From the NCBI RefSeq assembly GCF_001458295.1, contig NZ_CYUD01000004.1, positions 306,921 to 370,920 of the forward strand: a stretch of DNA of 64,000 nt. Direction: 5' to 3'. The first letter of the stretch is position 1. Each line of letters begins with the position of its first letter. Of the stretch, positions 34,821 through 45,330 are shown in pieces. The stretch comes from Ruegeria denitrificans. Its GTDB lineage: Bacteria; Pseudomonadota; Alphaproteobacteria; Rhodobacterales; Rhodobacteraceae. Under the pieces are notes generated by a model. That model did not search any database, had not been told where the DNA came from, and worked only from the letters and a program-made list of their open reading frames with translations. Position numbers and translations under genes: made by a program.

Positions 34821-36050
34821 TTATCTACGATAATCCTCAGGACGAATCTGGTAACGGGCCAGCTTGTCATAGAAAGTTTTGCGCGGCAGTTTCAGCGCCT
34901 TTGCTGCGTCCGACGCCTTGCCGTTATGCCGCCCCAACGCTGCAATCAGCAATGACCTCTCAACCTGTGCCATCTGCTCACTCAACCCCAGGTCTGCGGC
35001 CTGTGAAACTTCCTCTGGCATACCCAGTACAAATCGCATCGCGGCCGACATCAAAGACCGTGCGTTCCCAGGCCATTCCCTGACCATGAGTGTCGCCAGA
35101 TGCTCCGAGGATATCTCGGGCTCAGCAATTCCGGCCTGTTCGGCCGCCTGCGCGACATAATGGCGAAAAATCACCGGAATATCTTCGGGCCGTTCGGCCA
35201 AAGACGGAATGCGTACCCGCATAACGTCCAAACGATAGAACAGGTCCGCAAGAAATTGCCCTTCAGCAGACAGAGCGGCAAGATCAACTGTCGTTCCGGC
35301 CAGAATGCGTGCGCCCACGCCCTGTTCGACCAACTCCAAAGCAGCATACTGAGTGGCTTCAGGCATGGCCGATATTTCATCCAGAAACAACGACCCCCCG
35401 GCGGCATCTTCGCAGACCTGAACCAGCGCTTCAGGCGTCAGACCCGACGAAGGCTGTTTCACAAACGAGCCCTGCCCTTGTGGTGACATCAGGTGGATGA
35501 CCTCAGCCACTTTTGAAATCCCACTGCCCGCAGGCCCAGTGACCAGTACCTCTGCCCCAGTCGGTGCCACGGTCCGAACCCGCTGTCTCAGCGCTTCGGC
35601 TTGCGCCGATAGTCCGAACAGCAACCGCGCGGCCGGATCGCCGCGAGCAAGTTCTCTTTTCAACGCACGCTGTTCCAAAATCTGCCTACGAGTGGCAAAC
35701 GCCTTTCCCAAGACTTCGAGCAAGTCCGCTGCCGCACATGGTTTTTCCAGAAAATCAAATGCACCCTGCCCCATGGCCCGCACCGCCATCGGAATATCCC
35801 CTTCACCCGTCAACAGGATGACCGGCAGTTCTGGGTCCACCTCAAGCGTATACGTCAAAAGGTGAAACCCGTCCCGCCCCGGCATGCGGATATCCGATAC
35901 GATCACACCCGGAAAATCGTCACGAATGTGGTCCTTGGCCGCCACAAATGACCCTGCCGTAACCGGATGGTAATCTGCCAATTCCAGCGTCTGCGCCAGC
36001 GCCTCGCGCACAGCAGCATCATCATCGACCAATAGAACCTTACGCGTCAT
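34821..36050 (-). CDS. dctD: DctD-like response regulator with degenerate AAA+ domain
   Basis: 409 residues: receiver domain (phospho-acceptor Asp53 in VSDIRMPG), central AAA+ domain and a C-terminal Fis-type helix-turn-helix (HNGKASDAAKALKLPRKTFYDKL). The AAA+ domain is damaged for sigma-54 work: Walker A reads GPAGSGIS (residues 172-179) with the lysine replaced, and the whole stretch that should hold ESELFGHEKGAFTGA is missing between residues about 200 and 215. Walker B (SLFLDEIS) remains. It probably activates through sigma-70 RNA polymerase, as known for Rhodobacter capsulatus NtrC. The start overlaps dctB by 4 bp. Confidence 0.9.
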   Translation of the reverse strand: MTRKVLLVDDDAAVREALAQTLELADYHPVTAGSFVAAKDHIRDDFPGVIVSDIRMPGRDGFHLLTYTLEVDPELPVILLTGEGDIPMAVRAMGQGAFDFLEKPCAAADLLEVLGKAFATRRQILEQRALKRELARGDPAARLLFGLSAQAEALRQRVRTVAPTGAEVLVTGPAGSGISKVAEVIHLMSPQGQGSFVKQPSSGLTPEALVQVCEDAAGGSLFLDEISAMPEATQYAALELVEQGVGARILAGTTVDLAALSAEGQFLADLFYRLDVMRVRIPSLAERPEDIPVIFRHYVAQAAEQAGIAEPEISSEHLATLMVREWPGNARSLMSAAMRFVLGMPEEVSQAADLGLSEQMAQVERSLLIAALGRHNGKASDAAKALKLPRKTFYDKLARYQIRPEDYRR

Positions 36051-37780
36051 GCCACTTTGTCTTCCCGGTAATACTCAAGCTCGACGGTAAACATCGCACC
36101 TGTCGGCGCGTTGGCCCCCCGGATGTTGCCACCAAAGCTTTGCACCAGACCATAAGAGATCGAAAGGCCGAGCCCCATGCCTTCGGACGACCCAACCGCT
36201 TTGGTCGTGTAAAACGGTTCGAACAGTTTCTCTGTGTTCTCAATTCCCGGGCCAACATCGCGAACTGTAACGGTCAGCTTTTCTCCGGAGTCTATCGCGA
36301 TGTGAATAAGACGTTCATCCTGTTGGCTCATCGCGTCTGCGGCGTTGTTGATCAAGTTTACAAAAACCTGCACCAGCCGCACCTCTCCACCCCACGCAAA
36401 TACCGAACCTTGCGGGGGGGACCATTCCATCGTGACACCTTCGGCCCGCAGGCGCGCTTCGGTCAACTCTACCGCCGTGTCGATCACCTGCACCAGATCA
36501 ACCTTTCCCATGGGCTCACTTTCATTGCGGGCAAAGGCGCGAAGGTTTTTGATAATCCGCGCCATTCGAGCAGCCATGTCGGAAATACGCGTCAGGTTTT
36601 CACCCGCCCTTTCTGCGCGACCCCGTGACAGGAACGCAGCACCGTTGTCGGCAAATTGTCGGATCGCCATCAGTGGCTGGTTCAACTCGTGGCTGATGCC
36701 AGCTGACATCTGCCCCAAAGCGCTTAGCTTGCCAGCCTGAATAAGCTCTTCCTGCGCGTGTTTCAGCGCGGCTTCAGCCTCTTGCCGTTCGTGCACCTCG
36801 CGGCGCAAGGCGCTGTTCGCGAAAGTCAGGGCCTGCGTGCGCTCGGCAACGCGGGTTTCGAGCTCAGCATTGGCCTCGGCCAGGGTGCGTCTGCGCTCGG
36901 TCGCCAAAAACAACAGGGCACCAAAGGCCAGACAAATCGCAGCAACTGTGGCCGCTTGCAACCCGGCCAGACGCCGGGCTGGCGCAATGTCCACTAAAAC
37001 CTCGGCCGTCATGTCAATTACCGGCAGGTCAAGCATCAGGTGCAAGGCGCGGCTTGGCAGATAGCGGCCCCAGTTGAGCCGCCACAATTCATGCCGTCCA
37101 ACCCGGGTAGAGGCAAAATTGACCTCACCGCCGCTTGGCGGTGTCAGCCCTTGTTGCCCGGCAGCGCGGCGCCAGAACAGCAGGTCAGACCGGTTCGAGA
37201 TAAAGACCACCCCATCGCCATCAATAAAGAAAACCGCCTCGGTACTGCCGCGCCAGGTCTGTTCCACATCTTGCACATCAGCCTCAACCATCAACGCGCC
37301 TTCGACCCGGCCTGCAGTATCAAACGCCGGGGCCGCATAGGCGTAAATTCGGTCGCCGCTGGTCGGCATCACACCATGTGCGTTACCCAACGCCCCCTGC
37401 AGCGCGCGTTGAAAAGCAGGGTGCCCGGCCATGTTGGCTTGCTCAACAGGATGTGCCGAAACCAGAACCTGACCGGTTCGGTCCAGATACATCATGTTCA
37501 CGGCTGCGGTTTTATCTGCCACGTCCAACAGGATTGCACGGACGGCCCGTTTCTGAGCCGGGGTTTCAATCGTTCGCAAGGCCGGATGCTTTGCCATCAG
37601 TACCGCAAGTTCCTGATAGACCTGCATCTGCGTGCTCAGCCGGTCAGCGGCCAGTTCAAGGTCGGCCTCGGCCTTCTCGCTCAGTTGTGACAGCGCTTGC
37701 CGATAGCCATAGGACCACACCCCAGCGGCCAACAGCCCGACGGCACAGAGAAAACCTAAGATTACCCAAACCCGTTGCAT
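36047..37780 (-). CDS. dctB: DctB-like sensor histidine kinase
   Basis: 577 residues. Two membrane spans (about 5-22 and about 280-300) enclose a periplasmic double-PAS-like (dCache) sensor region; a coiled coil leads to the HisKA box with the phospho-histidine in GISHELNQPL and a HATPase domain with FVNLINNAADAM, DVGPGI and GMGLGLSIS. This is the C4-dicarboxylate sensor layout. The start MQRVWVILG (37780) places the first span at the N-terminus. A 4-bp overlap couples it to dctD. Confidence 0.92.
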   Translation of the reverse strand: MQRVWVILGFLCAVGLLAAGVWSYGYRQALSQLSEKAEADLELAADRLSTQMQVYQELAVLMAKHPALRTIETPAQKRAVRAILLDVADKTAAVNMMYLDRTGQVLVSAHPVEQANMAGHPAFQRALQGALGNAHGVMPTSGDRIYAYAAPAFDTAGRVEGALMVEADVQDVEQTWRGSTEAVFFIDGDGVVFISNRSDLLFWRRAAGQQGLTPPSGGEVNFASTRVGRHELWRLNWGRYLPSRALHLMLDLPVIDMTAEVLVDIAPARRLAGLQAATVAAICLAFGALLFLATERRRTLAEANAELETRVAERTQALTFANSALRREVHERQEAEAALKHAQEELIQAGKLSALGQMSAGISHELNQPLMAIRQFADNGAAFLSRGRAERAGENLTRISDMAARMARIIKNLRAFARNESEPMGKVDLVQVIDTAVELTEARLRAEGVTMEWSPPQGSVFAWGGEVRLVQVFVNLINNAADAMSQQDERLIHIAIDSGEKLTVTVRDVGPGIENTEKLFEPFYTTKAVGSSEGMGLGLSISYGLVQSFGGNIRGANAPTGAMFTVELEYYREDKVA

Positions 37781-37827
37781 GATATAGGGTCTTGCATTCA
37801 GCGGGCCGCATGGCAAGTCTGCCGCGC

Positions 37828-39000
37828 ATGAAGACGGTATTCCAATCCCCGGTCGAACCGGGTTTCGTGCAAAACCCCTATCCGTTCTATGACGCGGTCC
37901 GTGTGCACGGGGACCTTGTTTATTGGGACGATTACAAGAAAGTTGCGGCCGTCTCGCACCGGGCCGTGCAGGCCTTGCTGAAAGATCGCCGTTTTGGCCG
38001 AGAGGTTCCCGCCGAATTGCAACGCTCCGGTCCTGCTCACCTGGTCCCCTGGCTGACTGTTGAGGCGCATTCTATGTTGGAAGCAGAACCGCCACGTCAC
38101 ACGCGACTGCGCGCGCTGGTTATGCGGGCTTTTACATCACGCGCGATAGCCGCGCTTGAGCCCTCACTTCACGATCTCAGCCACGACTTGATCAATCGCT
38201 TTCCCGATACTCCCTTCGATCTGCTGGATGCGTTTTGCTCGCAAGTTCCAGTGATCACCATCTGCCGCCTTCTGGGTGTGCCCGAAGAAATGTCGCCTGA
38301 TCTGTTGCGCTGGTCTCATGCCATGGTGGCGATGTATCAGGCCAGTCGGACCCGCCAGACCGAGGACGAGGCTGCAGACGCCGCACGTGATTTCACCCTG
38401 TTCCTCACTGAATACATCGAACAACGCCGGATAGATCCGCAGGATGATCTGATCACCCACTTGATCACAGCCGAGGAAGAAGGCGAAAAACTCTCACACG
38501 ATGAACTGGTGGCCACCTGCATCCTGCTGCTGAATGCGGGGCATGAGGCGACGGTTCATTCCTTGGGCAACGGGGTGAAAACCGTGTTGCAACTGGGACT
38601 TGACCCTCGAACCTGCGACCCGGTTAGGCTGGTCGAGGAAATCCTGCGCTTCGATCCGCCGCTGCATATGTTCACGCGTTATGCTTATGAGGAAGCCGAG
38701 GTTTTTGGCCACAGTTTCAAGCGCGGAGATGAGATTGCGCTGCTATTGGGGGCGGCGAACCGCGACCCGATGGTCTGGAGCGAACCAAACCACTTTGATC
38801 CCTCGCGCCCGATTGTCACCAATACCAGTTTCGGTGGTGGGCTGCATTTCTGCGTCGGTGCGCCGCTGGCCCGGTTAGAGATGCGAATTGCCCTACAAGC
38901 GCTGTTTGACCGGTGTCCGAACCTGCGCCTAACCACCGATCCGGACTATTCCAACACCTATCATTTCCACGGCCTGACCCGGCTGATGGTTCAGGTCTGA
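37828..39000 (+). CDS. cytochrome P450
   Basis: 390 residues. The I-helix motif reads LLLNAGHEATVHSLGNG, the ExxR motif is EEILRF, and the heme-ligand loop is FGGGLHFCVGAPLAR with its cysteine near residue 351. These define a soluble bacterial class I P450 monooxygenase; the substrate and redox partners are unknown and no ferredoxin is adjacent. Start choice is uncertain: ATG 37810 and TTG 37792 are in frame upstream and none has a strong ribosome site. It is divergent from dctB. Confidence 0.92.
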   Translation: MKTVFQSPVEPGFVQNPYPFYDAVRVHGDLVYWDDYKKVAAVSHRAVQALLKDRRFGREVPAELQRSGPAHLVPWLTVEAHSMLEAEPPRHTRLRALVMRAFTSRAIAALEPSLHDLSHDLINRFPDTPFDLLDAFCSQVPVITICRLLGVPEEMSPDLLRWSHAMVAMYQASRTRQTEDEAADAARDFTLFLTEYIEQRRIDPQDDLITHLITAEEEGEKLSHDELVATCILLLNAGHEATVHSLGNGVKTVLQLGLDPRTCDPVRLVEEILRFDPPLHMFTRYAYEEAEVFGHSFKRGDEIALLLGAANRDPMVWSEPNHFDPSRPIVTNTSFGGGLHFCVGAPLARLEMRIALQALFDRCPNLRLTTDPDYSNTYHFHGLTRLMVQV

Positions 39001-39006
39001 GCTGCC

Positions 39007-39486
39007 TCAGCTGTCGGTCAGCGCACTCAGTGGCAGCATGGTGGTGGACTTAATCTCTTCCATCGACAACAAGGCGGTTACGTTGTGCACGCGCACCTCA
39101 GAGATCAGGGTCTGATAAAACACGTCATAGGCTCGCGCGTTTTTGACCCGAACCTTGAGGATATAGTCGATGTCACCGGCCAGTCGGTGCGCCTCTTGCA
39201 CTTCGGGGCGGTCACGCAGAGCCTTGAGGAACCTGCGCTGCCAGTCTGCCTCGTGTTCAGAGGTTCGGATCAGAACGAAAAATGTGGCCTCGAAACCCAG
39301 CGCTTCGGCGTCCAGCAATACGGTTTGCTGACCGATCACACCCGCCCCTTTCAACTTGCGGATTCGATTCCAGACCGGGGTCTTGGAACTGCCGACACGG
39401 GCGGCTATTTCATCTAGCGATTGGCTAGCGTCTCGCTGTAGCTCGGCCAGAATTTTCCGATCCGTGTCATCAATTCGCACCGACAT
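39007..39486 (-). CDS. Lrp/AsnC-family regulator
   Basis: 159 residues: N-terminal helix-turn-helix (DDTDRKILAELQRDASQSLDEIAARV) and a C-terminal RAM ligand-binding domain (HRLAGDIDYILKVRVKNARAYD). The ATG at 39486 gives the standard N-terminus with GGGGA upstream. It is divergent from the sulfur-assimilation operon with a 141-bp gap that contains an AT-rich GGAATATTTCC palindrome (39580-39590), so it may sense an amino acid such as cysteine or methionine and control that operon; this is inference. Confidence 0.9.
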   Translation of the reverse strand: MSVRIDDTDRKILAELQRDASQSLDEIAARVGSSKTPVWNRIRKLKGAGVIGQQTVLLDAEALGFEATFFVLIRTSEHEADWQRRFLKALRDRPEVQEAHRLAGDIDYILKVRVKNARAYDVFYQTLISEVRVHNVTALLSMEEIKSTTMLPLSALTDS

Positions 39487-39627
39487 TCCAATTTCCCCTT
39501 CGATTTGAAACCAACGTCCCAATTTGCGACCACAGCGAAACACATGTCCTTATTTGGTCGCCCATATAGCGTTTTACCGGGAATATTTCCTATATTGCAG
39601 GTCAAGTCAAACCAAGCGGAACAGAAC

Positions 39628-40404
39628 ATGCAGTTTGCGCATTCATATGATGGCACAGGGCACGTCGACTTTGTCGGCGCGGGTCCGGGCGATCCGGAAT
39701 TGCTGACGCTCAAGGCGCTTAAAGCCTTCGAGCGCGCTGACGTCGTGCTGCATGACCGCCTAATCAGCGCCGAAGTTCTGGAACTGGCTGGTAAGACCGC
39801 TGCTCTGGTCGATGTCGGCAAGGCCGGGTTCGGACCGTCGTGGAACCAGGACGACATTGACGCCCTTCTTGTGGACTACGCTTTGAAAGGTCAACGCGTG
39901 GTACGGTTGAAGTCCGGTGATCCCACAATCTTTGGCCGTCTGGATGAAGAGATCGAGGCCGTCGAGGCCGCAGGCATCACTTGGCAGATCGTGCCCGGCA
40001 TCACCGCAGCGTCGGCAGCCGTCGCCGGGATTGGCCAAAGCCTGACCCGCCGCGGCCGTAATTCGTCTATTCGCATTCTGACCGGTCACGACATGAAAGG
40101 ATTTGCCGATCACGACTGGGCCGCGCTGGCACGCGCTGGTTCCGTTGCAGCGATCTATATGGGTAAGAAATCCGCTCGCTTCATTCAGGGCCGCTTGATC
40201 ATGCATGGTGCCGACCGGGGCACGCCGGTGACGCTGGTGGAAAATGCCTCGCGCCCTGATCAACGCATTCTGGCCACCAAACTAGACCAACTACCCAATG
40301 ATCTGGCCGCCGCCAAAATGGACGGCCCCGCCCTAACCTTTTACGGCCTCGCCCCGCGCCAAGCGGCCCAGGCCCTGACCGAATTCAAGAAGGAGCACGC
40401 CTGA
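39628..40404 (+). CDS. cobA: uroporphyrinogen-III C-methyltransferase
   Basis: 258 residues. VGAGPGDPELLTLKALKAFERADVVLHDRL, VRLKSGDPTIFGR and VPGITAASAA are the SUMT signatures. It methylates uroporphyrinogen III to precorrin-2, the precursor of siroheme needed by the CysI-type reductase in the same operon. ATG 39628 is preceded by GCGGAAC; the upstream open frame is not conserved. Stop and next start overlap by one base (TGATG). Confidence 0.94.
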   Translation: MQFAHSYDGTGHVDFVGAGPGDPELLTLKALKAFERADVVLHDRLISAEVLELAGKTAALVDVGKAGFGPSWNQDDIDALLVDYALKGQRVVRLKSGDPTIFGRLDEEIEAVEAAGITWQIVPGITAASAAVAGIGQSLTRRGRNSSIRILTGHDMKGFADHDWAALARAGSVAAIYMGKKSARFIQGRLIMHGADRGTPVTLVENASRPDQRILATKLDQLPNDLAAAKMDGPALTFYGLAPRQAAQALTEFKKEHA

Positions 40405-40718
40405 TGGCCCGCGCTTTTACCCCTAAAGTAGTGACCGCCAACGATCTGTTGGAAGGCGACGTTATATACCTGACAGAAGACGACCGCTGGTCGCGTGAGT
40501 TGTCTGATGCAGAGCTGATCACCGATGAGGCCCACGCCCAGGTGCGCCTGCTGGATGCATCGCGTCAGGCCAACAAGATCGTGGGCGCCTATCTGGCCGA
40601 TGCCGTGGCCGGAAAGAACGGCCCCGAACCCGCCCATTTCCGCGAGGATTTCCGCCGTACCGGCCCTTCAAACTATGCCCACGGCAAGCAGGAAACAGCA
40701 ACGCAGCCCCGGGCCTGA
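40404..40718 (+). CDS. DUF2849-family protein of the sulfite-reduction operon
   Basis: 104 residues, acidic, soluble, with no cysteines and no signal or membrane segment. The N-terminal VVTANDLLEGDVIYLTEDDRWS matches the DUF2849 pattern. It is translationally coupled to cobA (TGATG) and precedes cysI, and this position between siroheme synthase and reductase is conserved in alphaproteobacteria as far as I recall. Its function is unknown; siroheme handover or reductase assembly would be a guess. Confidence 0.85.
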   Translation: MARAFTPKVVTANDLLEGDVIYLTEDDRWSRELSDAELITDEAHAQVRLLDASRQANKIVGAYLADAVAGKNGPEPAHFREDFRRTGPSNYAHGKQETATQPRA

Positions 40719-40784
40719 CCTCTGGCCTACTCTCTCCCCTTCAAGGCCCCTCGGTTTCGGGGCTGCAACTAAGGACAGCTAGAC

Positions 40785-42438
<1,654 letters not shown>

Positions 42439-42449
<11 letters not shown>

Positions 42450-43200
42450 CCTAATCCAGACGGAACTGGGTAAGGATCGTGCTGAACTGACCGAACAGGT
42501 CGAAGCATTGAACGCCCAGTTCCGCCATCACAGCGCTCATGATGTGATGCACGGCGCGATTGAAGAGATCGATGAGCTTGCTCTGGTCTCAAGCTTTGGG
42601 GCTGAATCGGTTGTGCTGCTGCATATGGCGGCTGTGGTGAACAAGGCCACACCGGTTTTGTTTGTGGATACGCAAATGCTGTTTACCGAAACGCTGGAAT
42701 ACCAGCAGGAGGTGAGCGAGCGTCTGGGCCTGTCGAATGTCCGTATCATTCTGGCAGAGGACGAAGACCTTGAGCGTGACGACCCATACGGTGCTTTGCG
42801 GCTGAACGACATGGATGCTTGCTGCAACCTGCGCAAGACCTTCCCGCTGCAAAAGGCGTTGGCGGGATTCGATGGCTGGATCACCGGGCGCAAACGGTTC
42901 CAGTCGGGCACTCGGGCCGAGCTCGATTTCTTTGAGGTCGAGGACGGAACCGGTCGGATTAAGGTCAACCCGCTGGCCCATTGGGCGCCCGAAGATGTGC
43001 GCGCCTATATGGAAGAGAACAACCTGCCGCGGCATCCGCTGGTGGCCAAAGGATACCCTTCGATCGGCTGTGCGCCCTGCACCTCGCCGGTCAAAAAGGG
43101 CGAAGATCCCCGCGCCGGGCGTTGGCGCGATCAGAACAAGGAAGAATGCGGCATCCATTTTGTCGATGGCAAAATGGTGCGCGCCGGAGAGAAAACATGA
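42439..43200 (+). CDS. cysH: phosphoadenylyl-/adenylyl-sulfate reductase
   Basis: 253 residues. VSSFGAESVVLLHMAA opens the PP-loop fold, KRFQSGTRAELDFFE is the substrate loop, and the C-terminal ECGIH carries the catalytic cysteine. Paired cysteines in DACCNLRK and GCAPCTSP show the 4Fe-4S form, which usually prefers APS over PAPS. It reduces activated sulfate to sulfite for CysI. It overlaps cysI by 11 bp and the next gene by 4 bp, so the operon is tightly coupled. Confidence 0.94.
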
Positions 43201-43604
43201 ACGTAATCGTAACGGATACGGGGTTCGCCCCCGATGACTGGACCGATGGCTTTGTCACACTGGAAGATGCGGCCAATGATGTGGTCGCACTTGACGTGGC
43301 CTCGGATGCGGACCCGGATGAACTGTTTGACCGCCTGGGCAACGCCAAAATGGTGCGTGTGGATTTTCCATCCTCGGCCGATGGTCGCGGCTTCACCATT
43401 GCGCGCGTCCTGCGCCTGAAGGGCTTCACCGGGCGCTTGCGTGCCAAGGGCCATGTACTGGCCGACCAATATGCGATGGCCCGCCGCAGTGGCTTTGACG
43501 AGGTCGAGATTGATCACGCGCTTGCCAACCGCCAGACGGAAGATCAGTGGCTGGCCCGCGCCAACTGGAAAGACCACAGCTACCAGGCCCGCCTGCGCGG
43601 CTGA
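43197..43604 (+). CDS. DUF934-family protein of the sulfate-reduction operon
   Basis: 135 residues, soluble. VRVDFPSSADGRGFTIARVLRLKGFTGRLRAKGHVLADQYAMARRSGFDEVEI is characteristic of DUF934, always met beside cysH/cysI. The ATG at 43197 overlaps the cysH stop by 4 bp (ATGA). The family is a proposed accessory of sulfite or oxidised sulfur reduction; no activity is established. Confidence 0.88.
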   Translation: MNVIVTDTGFAPDDWTDGFVTLEDAANDVVALDVASDADPDELFDRLGNAKMVRVDFPSSADGRGFTIARVLRLKGFTGRLRAKGHVLADQYAMARRSGFDEVEIDHALANRQTEDQWLARANWKDHSYQARLRG

Positions 43605-43681
43605 AACCGCCATCGCCAGCTTGTGACCGGAGGGGGGCAAACTGTCCCCTTTTCCTGCCTTGAAACAACGTTTAAACGGAG

Positions 43682-44545
43682 ATGCCGGTCACGCTGACCG
43701 ACAGTGAAACCATGACAGAGATGAAGCCCGTGACCGAAGCAACCGCCGTGAAGGCCCCCGTTCTTCCTGACGCCCAGACCGTAACAGACGTCAAACACTG
43801 GACCGACAGCCTGTTCTCTTTCAAGGTGTCGCGCCCTGCCTCGCTGCGGTTCCGCTCAGGCGAGTTCGTGATGATTGGCCTGCTGGGCGACAACGGCAAA
43901 CCGCTGCTGCGCGCCTATTCCATTGCTTCGCCATCCTGGGACGAAGAGTTGGAATTCTACTCGATCAAGGTCCAGGACGGCCCGCTGACCTCGAAGCTGC
44001 AACACGTCAAGCCGGGCGACCAGATCATTCTGCGGCCCAAGCCCGTCGGTACGCTGGTCCATGACGCCCTGCTGCCCGGAAAGCGTCTGTGGTTCTTCGC
44101 CACTGGCACCGGCTTTGCTCCGTTTGCCTCGCTGCTGCGCGAGCCGCAGACCTATGAGGATTATGATGAGGTCATCATCACTCATACCTGCCGCGAAGTT
44201 TCGGAACTGGAATATGGTCGTCAGCTGATCGACAGTATCCGTCAGGACGAAATGCTCGCCGAACTGATGGGCGAAGGCTTTGCCGACAAGATCCGCTATT
44301 ATCCCACCACCACCCGGGAAGAGAGCCCCAAGATGGGCCGCATCACCAACCTGTTGAAAGACGGAACCGTGTTTGCCGATCTGGGTATCGAAGGCGGCAT
44401 CAAGCCTGACACCGACCGCGCCATGGTCTGCGGTTCGCTGGCCTTCAACCTGGACATCAAGGCAATCCTGGAAGAGTTCGGCCTGCGCGAAGGTGCCAAT
44501 TCTGAACCCAAGGAATTCGTGATCGAAAAGGCTTTTGTGGGCTGA
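43682..44545 (+). CDS. fpr: ferredoxin/flavodoxin-NADP+ reductase
   Basis: 287 residues. The FAD motif RAYSIASPSWDEELEFYSIKV, the NADP-binding FFATGTGFAPFASLLRE and the C-terminal FVIEKAFVG define the bacterial Fpr subfamily. It probably feeds electrons from NADPH through a ferredoxin to the sulfite reductase in this operon. GGAG directly abuts ATG 43682, so ATG 43712 (MTEMKPV) may be the true start. A stable GC hairpin without a T tail follows (44553-44584). Confidence 0.92.
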   Translation: MPVTLTDSETMTEMKPVTEATAVKAPVLPDAQTVTDVKHWTDSLFSFKVSRPASLRFRSGEFVMIGLLGDNGKPLLRAYSIASPSWDEELEFYSIKVQDGPLTSKLQHVKPGDQIILRPKPVGTLVHDALLPGKRLWFFATGTGFAPFASLLREPQTYEDYDEVIITHTCREVSELEYGRQLIDSIRQDEMLAELMGEGFADKIRYYPTTTREESPKMGRITNLLKDGTVFADLGIEGGIKPDTDRAMVCGSLAFNLDIKAILEEFGLREGANSEPKEFVIEKAFVG

Positions 44546-44552
44546 TCCACGC

Positions 44553-44584
44553 GCGCGGGCCGCTGGAATGACCCTGGCCCGCGC
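44553..44584 (+). terminator. GC-rich hairpin after fpr
   Basis: GCGCGGGCC (44553-44561) pairs perfectly with GGCCCGCGC (44576-44584), directly after the fpr stop. There is no T run, so termination would be partial or factor-dependent. Confidence 0.45.
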
Positions 44585-44703
44585 ACAAACCCGCTGCAAA
44601 CAAGTGAATTTCAGCCATTTCAACGCGGATGGCGCTTGAAACGGGTCGCGGGGCAGTCTAAATTTCGGGCTCGAAATTCTGCAATCATCAAAGGAATGAA
44701 CCA

Positions 44704-45252
44704 ATAGCTCGCAGACCTCACAACGCGCCGCCGCAGAGAGACACCGGCCCACGCGTCAATGATAAGATCCGTGCCCCCGAAATTCGCCTGATTGGCGCCG
44801 AAGGTGAAAACGTCGGGGTGGTTCATCCCGCCAAAGCAATGCAAATGGCCGCCGATGTCGGACTTGATTTGGTTGAAATCTCGCCAAATGCGAACCCGCC
44901 TGTCTGCAAGATCATGGATTTCGGCAAGTTTAAATACGAACAGCAGAAACGCGAAAGCGAAGCCCGCAAGAAGCAAAAGATCATCGAGGTGAAAGAGGTC
45001 AAGTTCCGGCCCAACACCGACACACATGACTATGACGTCAAAATGCGGAACGTGTTCAAGTTTCTGGAAAACGGCGACAAAGTCAAAGTCACCCTGCGTT
45101 TCCGTGGTCGTGAGATGGCGCACCAAAACCTGGGTCGCGAGCTGCTGGAACGTGTGGCAGAAGACATCAAGGAACTGGGCAAGATCGAAAATATGCCCAA
45201 AATGGAAGGCCGTCAGATGATCATGATGATCGGGCCTCTGCCGCAGAAATAG
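44704..45252 (+). CDS. infC: translation initiation factor IF-3, non-canonical ATA start
   Basis: 182 residues if read from ATA at 44704. The product then opens with the usual ARRPHN...[15 protein letters not shown] leader, continues through [23 protein letters not shown] and ends IGPLPQK, a full IF-3. AAGGA lies 8 bp before the ATA, whereas the first in-frame usable codon (GTG 44815/44818) would delete most of the N-terminal domain. IF-3 genes commonly begin with AUU, AUC or AUA, which lets IF-3 repress its own translation. It stands alone, with no rpmI-rplT after it. Confidence 0.93.
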   Translation: MARRPHNAPPQRDTGPRVNDKIRAPEIRLIGAEGENVGVVHPAKAMQMAADVGLDLVEISPNANPPVCKIMDFGKFKYEQQKRESEARKKQKIIEVKEVKFRPNTDTHDYDVKMRNVFKFLENGDKVKVTLRFRGREMAHQNLGRELLERVAEDIKELGKIENMPKMEGRQMIMMIGPLPQK

Positions 45253-45275
45253 GGTTCTGACTATCCTGAGTGTTC

Positions 45276-45307
45276 AAAGCCCCCTTGAACGAGGGGGCTT
45301 TTCTTTT
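45276..45307 (+). terminator. rho-independent terminator after infC
   Basis: AAAGCCCCCT (45276-45285) pairs perfectly with AGGGGGCTTT (45292-45301) around a six-base loop, followed by T-rich sequence. It also ends before the convergent aminotransferase stop. Confidence 0.92.
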
Positions 45308-45330
45308 GCAGGGGGTTCGGTCCTGCAGCG

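Noticed and set aside
34547..35083. 178-codon plus-strand frame over the dctP upstream region
   Set aside because: Covers the tandem palindromes and the dctD 3' end; no family similarity.
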